From positions 53,185,755-53,249,754 of the forward strand of contig CM069459.1 in the NCBI GenBank assembly GCA_035610835.1: a stretch of 64,000 nt of DNA, given 5' to 3'. The translations under genes and the position numbers were made by a program. This document shows positions 57,786 through 64,000 of the stretch, in pieces. Below the pieces are notes generated by a model. It saw nothing but the letters and a program-made list of their open reading frames with translations, searched no databases and had not been told where the DNA came from. Source of the stretch: Ophiura sarsii. Taxonomy: Eukaryota > Echinodermata > Ophiuroidea > Amphilepidida > Ophiuridae. The number at the start of each line of letters is the position of its first letter. The stretch's first letter is position 1.

Positions 57786-60700
57786 ATATGCAGTGTTGCC
57801 AGACATTTTCACCAAAAATCACATTTTGTTCAAAATCAAATCCACTTTTTATTCTATTTAATGATATGAGACTAGAACTTATCATTCACAGCTAAGTTTT
57901 AACAATGGGATGTATGTGTTAGACCACTAGAAACTCAAATCTAGTATTTTTGCTTTGTTAACATACTTTAAAACCAAAATGGCCGCCAAATGAATGGTCA
58001 AAAGTGGTCAAAATTCCATACAATAGCATAATATCAACCGACATGTATGATAAAAATATAATTTTAATGATGGAATGTATGTGTTAGACCACAAGTAGCT
58101 CATATCCATTATTAATTTTGTGCTCTGTTAAAAAAGTTCAAAATCCAAAATGGCTGCCAAAATGGCCCCAAAATAGTTCCTAAAGTGGCTGCAAAATTGT
58201 CAAATTCCATAAAATGGGATAATATCAACCTAAATGTATGATGAAAATATAGTTTTAATGATAGGATGTATGTATTAGACCACTAGTAACTCATATCTAG
58301 TATTTTTGCTTTGTTAACATACTTAGAAATCCAAAATGGCCCCCAAAATGGCTGAACAAATGGCTGAACAAATTGTCGAAATTCCATAAAATGGTATAAT
58401 ATATCAACCAAAATGTATGATGAAAGTATGAAAGTATAGTTTTAAAATATAAGGCTGGTATGTATTAGACCACTAGCAACTCATATTCAGTATATTTGCA
58501 TTGTAATAACATATTTTAAATCCAAGATGGCCACCAATATGGCCGCTGTAAATGTACAAATAGTGTACAATAATTCACAAAAGATATTGCAAGAGTGTAT
58601 ATTACATCACATTCACCAAATATCATGTTCGAAACTAAGATGGCTGCAAAAGGTTAAAATAACTGAAAAACAGTATTAGTCTTATTGTTAGTGTTACATT
58701 AGATATAAACAAAAGATTATATCTATGGATTTTAATCCACCCAGTAAACGTATCTGTATGTGACAAGGTATGATTGTATCCATATCTTAATCAATTGATG
58801 GCCACCTGTGGTAATTATTTTGACCATTTGGAGGTAATTTTATTGACCATTAGGGGGTAATTTTAATAAAATGGTCATTATAATGCCCATCTTTATAACA
58901 TCACATTGTCAAAATGGAGTCCATACCATTTAAGTATACCTTGTCACATATACAAATACGTTTATTGGATGGATTAAAAGCTGTAGATATAATTTTTTGG
59001 TCATATCTAATGTAACACTAACAATAAACTAATACTGTTTTTCAGTTATTTTAACCTTTTGCAGCCATCTTGGATATGTTAAACTACTCAAAGCTGTATA
59101 GATCTACAGCCCTAGGCTTTATCATAGATATACTGAATACTGTCCCATCACATTTGGGGTATTGTTTTAGGTCATTTAACATCAACTTATCCATTCTGGC
59201 AGCCATTTTGGAAAGTGATACTGAATCAAAATTGTCAGAGGTGGGCCTTATTTCTAAAAGCAATAGCTTAGCAGTTTAGAACAATACTATTTGGTGAATT
59301 TGATGTAAGTTACACTCTTACAATATCTATTTTGGATTATCATACACTCATGTAGATTATTTTTACATTTACAGCTGCCATTTTAGTGGCCATCTTGGTT
59401 TTAAATTATGTTATTACAATGCAAATATACTGGATATGAGTTACTAGTGGTTTAATACATACATCCCAATGTTAAACTATATATACTTTCATCATACATT
59501 TTGGTTGATATTATCCCATTTTATGGAATTTCAACAACTTGTTCAGTCATTTTGGGACCCATTTTGGGGGCCATTTTGGATTTCTAAGTATGTTAACAAA
59601 ACACAAATACTAGATATGAGTTACTAGTGGTCTAATACATACATCCCATCATTAAAACTATATTTTCATCATACATTTTGTTTGATATTATGCTATTTTA
59701 TGGAATGTTGACCACTTTTGACCAGTTTTGGTCATTAATTTGATTTAATTTGGCGGCCATTTTGGTTTTAAAGTATGTTAACAAAGCAAAAATACTAGAT
59801 ATGAGTCTCTAGTGGTCTAAATCATACATCCCATTGTTAAAACTCAGATCATACATGTTGGTTTAAATATGCCAATATATAGAATTTTGGCGGCCATTTT
59901 GGCGACCATCTTGGATATAGGTGTGTTAACAAAGCAAGAGTTCTGGATATGAGTATCTAGTGGTCTAAAACATACATCCCACTATTAAAACTACACTTTC
60001 ACCATACAAATTGATTGCTATACATGTCATTTTATGAGATTTGACCAGTTGTGGTAGCCATTTTGGACGCCATCTTGCTTAACCCCTTAGCATTATGAAA
60101 ATATTGTTGGTAACATCCTGATTATGTCTTAGGATCATGATAGGAAGTAAAAAAGTTGGTTTGGGGAGGCCTGGGGGGTGCACACTAACCCTTTGTAGAT
60201 ACACGACTAATATCTAAGACTAATCCCTCAGATCACAATCATGGCACATGTATTCAAATTGGTAAAGACAGCCCGTAGCCAAGGTGTATGGCAAGTCAAA
60301 CGTGTCATAATAATGTAATCATTTGTATTTAGTTGTATTTGTAGTCTTTACATGTTTTTTTAATACTACTGTGGTTTACTGTTTCCTAATGTTGCATGTA
60401 AAGTTGATTTTTCATTTCCGTAGTATTGAACTTACGGTAAGATTTACATTGATTTTTTTTTAGAAAATAGGTAAAAGACTGGCAACACTGTTTTGCTTTC
60501 CACAAACACAAATAAAAATTTTGGGGTGAACACCAATTGATTTACAATTAATATGTGATTGCAATGAGTACACATGACAACATATTTGGGGTTATAGGGG
60601 TTTTTCACGTTGAAAACGTAATCTGTAATCATATTACTTGCTATGGCAACACCCGTTAAGTTAATGACTGGCAACACTGACCATTTAAAATGATCACATT

Positions 60701-61371
60701 TATTATAATATCAAATTTTCTTCTAATTAACATCTCGCTGTGAATTTAAGGTTCCGGTTTCATATCATTAAACACAGCGAAACATGCGTTAGCTTTTGAA
60801 GGAATTGTGAAATTTTGTGAACATATCTGGCAACACTGCATATTCAGGAAGTATTTTCCCCAAAATCAAATTAACATTTTTCATAAGACTAATGTCTCAT
60901 CTCAACATGACATGGTCCACGTTGAAATCGGAGCGTTACCATGTGGGTTGTAAGCTATGCGAATTTGGTATATTTGTATACTTTAAAAAAGTTGAAAAAC
61001 ACCCCTATTTCAAATAAATGGTATGACCCATCATGATATCCCATATTTATGTCTATGCACTCAGTGAAGCATCTACATATTCACCTATTCAGCTTATACA
61101 AAGAAAATATTTCATATACTTTTTGTCTATTAGAAATAGATGCTTACAAATTTGATAATTTGTGAGGTTAAAAAGGCAAAAATGGGGAAAATAGCCCTAA
61201 AATGGTATTTTGGCCGTTGCCATGGAAACGAGAATTATTTTTCAAAATTAATTCCACATTTGTTAGTTTTAACTAAAGGGTCATCAAATATGAAAGTATA
61301 AAGAAATTCCATTCCGGGGCCGTGGCCAACATTTAAAAAAAATCCTCCATATTTACAGTCCATTATACTTA

Positions 61372-62070
61372 AACGTTTCAAAAAGTTGAAATGATTATGA
61401 AAAGAGAAAACGTTTGGCTACCAATAGAAAGTTTTACATTTTCGATATCATGTTTACTTTCCCCAAAATGATGTTTTCAGAAAAAGTGGCACTTGGTCCA
61501 TACCAGTAAATTTAAAAACTCTCTCTCGTTACTCTTTTGTACGAAAATTAGACCAAGTTTGTTTGCATAACTCCGCACAGTATTAACCGTTTTGAGAAAT
61601 TTAAAATCTTGTGAAAAGATAAAGTGCTTGGCTTCTCACAGAAAGTTTCTCCTGTTCATGTTTACTTTTCCCAAAATTGTCTCAATTTCCCAAAACGATG
61701 TTCTCAGAAACAGTGGCTAATTTTAAAAATCCTATACAATTTTGTTTGCGTAACCCCCACACAATTAGACGTTTTAAGAAATTGAAAGTTTTCTGAAAAG
61801 GAAAACGCTTAGCTATCCGTACAAAGTTTCCCATTTTCAATATCATGTTTACTTTTCCCAAAAAAGTCAAATATCCCCAAAATGATGTTTCCATTAACAT
61901 GAAATTTGCCACAATCCAATACAAGTAAGTGCCACTTTTTCTGAAAACATCATTTTGAGGAAATGTGACTGTTTTGGGAAAAGTAAACATGATATTGAAA
62001 ATGTAACATTTTCAATTGGTAGCCAAGCGTTTATTCTTTTCATAATCGTTTCAATTTTTCAAAACGTCTA
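61372..62070. repeat. Palindromic repeat with CCAAAATGATGTTTTCAGAA arms
   Basis: 61372-61480 and 61918-62070 are inverse copies (GTTTACTTTCCCCAAAATGA against its relative at 61965, and AAAAAGTGGCAC against GTGCCACTTTTTC). Two further direct copies lie between, at about 61590-61700 and 61770-61895. Confidence 0.7.
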
Positions 62071-62129
62071 ATTGTGTGTGAAGTTATGTAAACAAAAGTA
62101 ATCTAATTTTGGGGGGGAGGGACTTACTT

Positions 62130-62410
62130 TTTTTGACCCCTTTATATATACACAATGCAGCAAACTAAACAAAAGTACAGTAACAAGTGACGGCATAATA
62201 AAACACAATAAAGCATTACACAAATCAAGTTACAATACTCCGGTAATATGAACGCTGCAGACAGTCAAATGACTAGATATTCTAGATAAAGAGATGAGTT
62301 TTAATAGACGGTTTAAAAACTGCGACCGTCTTTGAATTACGGATCTGTATTGGGAAGATTGTTCCAGAGTGTTGGTGCTGCGACGCAGAAAGCCCTGTAT
62401 GTTGCAGTGG
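62130..62410. repeat. Possible LINE-derived 3' sequence
   Basis: Contains TTGGGAAGATTGTTCCAGAGTG followed by TGCTGCGACGCAGAAAGCCC, a type of sequence I associate with invertebrate LINE 3' ends. Family not certain. Confidence 0.35.
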
Positions 62411-62539
62411 CAATTTTAGCAACTTAAAGTATGTTAACGAAGAAAAAATACTAGATGAGTTTCTAGTGGTCTAATATATACATCCCATTGTTAAAACTAT
62501 ACTTTTATCATACATTTTGTTGATATATTATATCGTCAG

Positions 62540-62650
62540 CTTAATAAAATAATTGCCTAAGTCATATTTACTACTTTTGAGAAATTGTAAAAACATATAT
62601 CTAGTTTTGTCAGCTTAATAAAATAAATGCCTAAGTCATTTTTCATAACT
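62540..62650 (+). repeat. Two copies of a GTCAGCTTAATAAAATAA unit
   Basis: GTCAGCTTAATAAAATAATT and GTCAGCTTAATAAAATAAAT, each followed by GCCTAAGTCAT, lie about 75 bases apart. Confidence 0.7.
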
Positions 62651-62992
62651 TCTATCAATGCAATAACTTCATTTGTTGTGATGGTTTTACTGAAGCGTTC
62701 TACCCTACGGCTGGCCTTGTTGGCAGTTACAAAAAAAAACCATAAGTCACACTGTTTGACTAACAGTTAGGTATACGGAATATATTAAAGCGAATTGACT
62801 CGTGATAACTTTATAGTCCGGCGAGTGCAGCGGAGAAAATCCCCGGATGTGGAAGCTTCACTGTACAACAGCATAGGCATGTAATAGTTTCAACCATTCA
62901 ACCATTTATACGATGTTAATGAAATCTACCAGCCCCCATATGACGGCTTATATAATGCAGCTTGCATATATTTAAACCATATTATTACACGT

Positions 62993-63350
62993 AAGCTGAC
63001 AAAGTGCATTAAAGGGCTATTCCATTACTTATAATAATCAAAATGTTGTTGCCCACTTTTTCGGATGAAATTATATTCGTGACACCATTCAAGGAGGATC
63101 GCCCTCGCGGGTACAAGCTGACACATTGCATTAAATGGACCATTCTATGATTTTCATTATTTCTTTTCCCCATTTTGTCCCCATTTTGTGTTGCCCCCGT
63201 CTTTTGATGAATTTATATTCGTGGCACTATTCAAGGAGAAGTTTAGCTGACACATTGCATTAAAGCGCTGGCTATTCCACGTTTTTCTATTTTTTGCCCA
63301 CTTTTTGGATGGATCTATATTTCTGGTATCATTTAAGGAGGAGCGGTAGA
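62993..63350 (+). repeat. Three degenerate tandem units of about 120 bp
   Basis: AGCTGACAAAGTGCATTAAA, AGCTGACACATTGCATTAAA (twice) each start a unit that includes TATATTCGTG and CATTCAAGGAGGA-type sequence. Confidence 0.75.
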
Positions 63351-63359
63351 ACCCTATTA

Positions 63360-64000
63360 AAGTATGTATTTAAATACCCAATCCAAAATACACACATAGA
63401 CATCTGATGTGCTATATTAACATGGTGGGTCATTCTGCCCATCAAATTGGAAAGCCCAATTAAGAGCAACTTTGCGTACCAATCAAAGAAAATCAAAAAA
63501 TGTTGGCAGACTTCAAAAAAAAAAAAAAAATGTTTTTTTAATGTCAGGGTGCAGCATTGGTCAAAGTCTATAAAAATCCAAATTAGGTCACCGCTGGACG
63601 TTCGTTACCATAGTAACGGCCAAAATATCAAAATGACACGTTTTGGCCTATTTCAGCACTTTTATAAGGCTAAAATATTTCAAACTTTTAAGATTCACCA
63701 TATGTAGGGAAAGTAGAGGTAGAACTTGACAGTCACACCACATGATTTGCAACACATAAGCTTTCTAGAAATGCAGTTCTCAAACAACCATCATGGCCTA
63801 CTTGGGTTATACCATTGTTTGAAATAGGGGTGTTTTTGTAAATATTTATTTCCTGAAATATGGCAATGTTCAACGAGCTGTAAACCCCAAAGTGGTGCTT
63901 TTTAAAAATTTCTATTATTAGCTGGGGAGCGGAGGCCCATTTTTAGGTTTTTTTGGTCCCGGTCTGCTGGCACAGGGAGTTATATACCAAAATGTTCCTT
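63360..64000. other. No gene; partial copy of the palindrome end
   Basis: About 63795-63840 repeats TTATACCATTTGTTTGAAATAGGGGTGTTTTT-like sequence of the palindrome (56648 and 61000), so another family member begins here and may run off the window. Confidence 0.55.

Larger units (their letters stand above)
56420..61250. repeat. 4.8-kb palindrome, centre near 58840
   Basis: Inverse pairs are ordered symmetrically: 56445-56500 with 61185-61235 (GTTACCATGGCAATAGCC against GGCCGTTGCCATGGAAAC), 56640-56830 with 60835-61025, 57790 with 60835 (GCAGTGTTGCCAG), 57900-58560 with about 59390-59980, and 58620-58760 with 58920-59060. The arms contain internal repeats of 150-200 bp, each with CTAGTGGTCTAATACATACA-type and AAAATGGC-type sequence. 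No transposase seen. Confidence 0.82.

Noticed and set aside
63447..63707. 86-codon plus-strand frame
   Set aside because: Lysine-rich translation of an A run and AT-rich repeat, with no domain.

Overview
The window looks like nuclear genomic DNA from an invertebrate animal. The evidence is AT-rich intergenic sequence, GT-AG introns, SRCR/WSC/CCP extracellular modules, three kinds of non-LTR retrotransposon, tRNA-derived SINEs and very many short palindromic DNA elements. The domain mix, with SRCR plus CCP plus WSC in one receptor, and the repeat style favour a marine invertebrate deuterostome, probably an echinoderm. That assignment is inference. A run of 100 N marks one assembly gap at 24805-24904.

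Host genes. The only host gene I can support with several exons is a minus-strand receptor, 49218 down to 35034. Eight exons are joined by GT-AG introns whose phases all agree: two SRCR domains of two exons each, one WSC domain, one CCP (sushi) domain, one transmembrane exon and one large cytoplasmic exon. The last encodes a 283-residue tail with seven Y-x-x-I/V/L motifs. The introns between the extracellular modules are all phase 1, the classic module-shuffling pattern. The first 351 bases of the window are the 3' end of a paralogue on the plus strand, with about 86% amino-acid identity and no indels. The two genes therefore converge tail to tail, about 34.7 kb apart.

Between the genes. The 3' flanks are also duplicated in inverted orientation (about 1-6140 against about 30130-35384), each arm interrupted by different insertions. 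The middle (6.1-30.1 kb) is almost wholly repeats. It holds a 4.3-kb Tx1/L1-like retrotransposon (17871-22215, minus) with one in-frame stop just before the catalytic YADD, SINEs, hAT-like MITEs with 8-bp target duplications, TTAA-flanked MITEs, TA-flanked elements, long palindromes, and a 0.9-kb tandem duplication (28172-29961).

Receptor introns. These hold an RTE-like LINE fragment (37259-38315) lacking the region that should carry its catalytic FADD/YADD motif, a broken second CCP exon, a tandemly duplicated piece of an SRCR exon, and nested MITEs, several with recognisable empty sites.

Right end (49.3-64 kb). No host exon was found. It contains MITEs, a palindromic satellite-like element (53073-54431), a 4.8-kb palindrome (about 56420-61250) carrying an L2-like LINE 3' end in its left arm, and low-complexity repeats.

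The most interesting biology is the predicted receptor with two SRCR, one WSC and one CCP domain and a multi-tyrosine tail, present as an inverted gene pair. The rest is a dense record of nested transposition.
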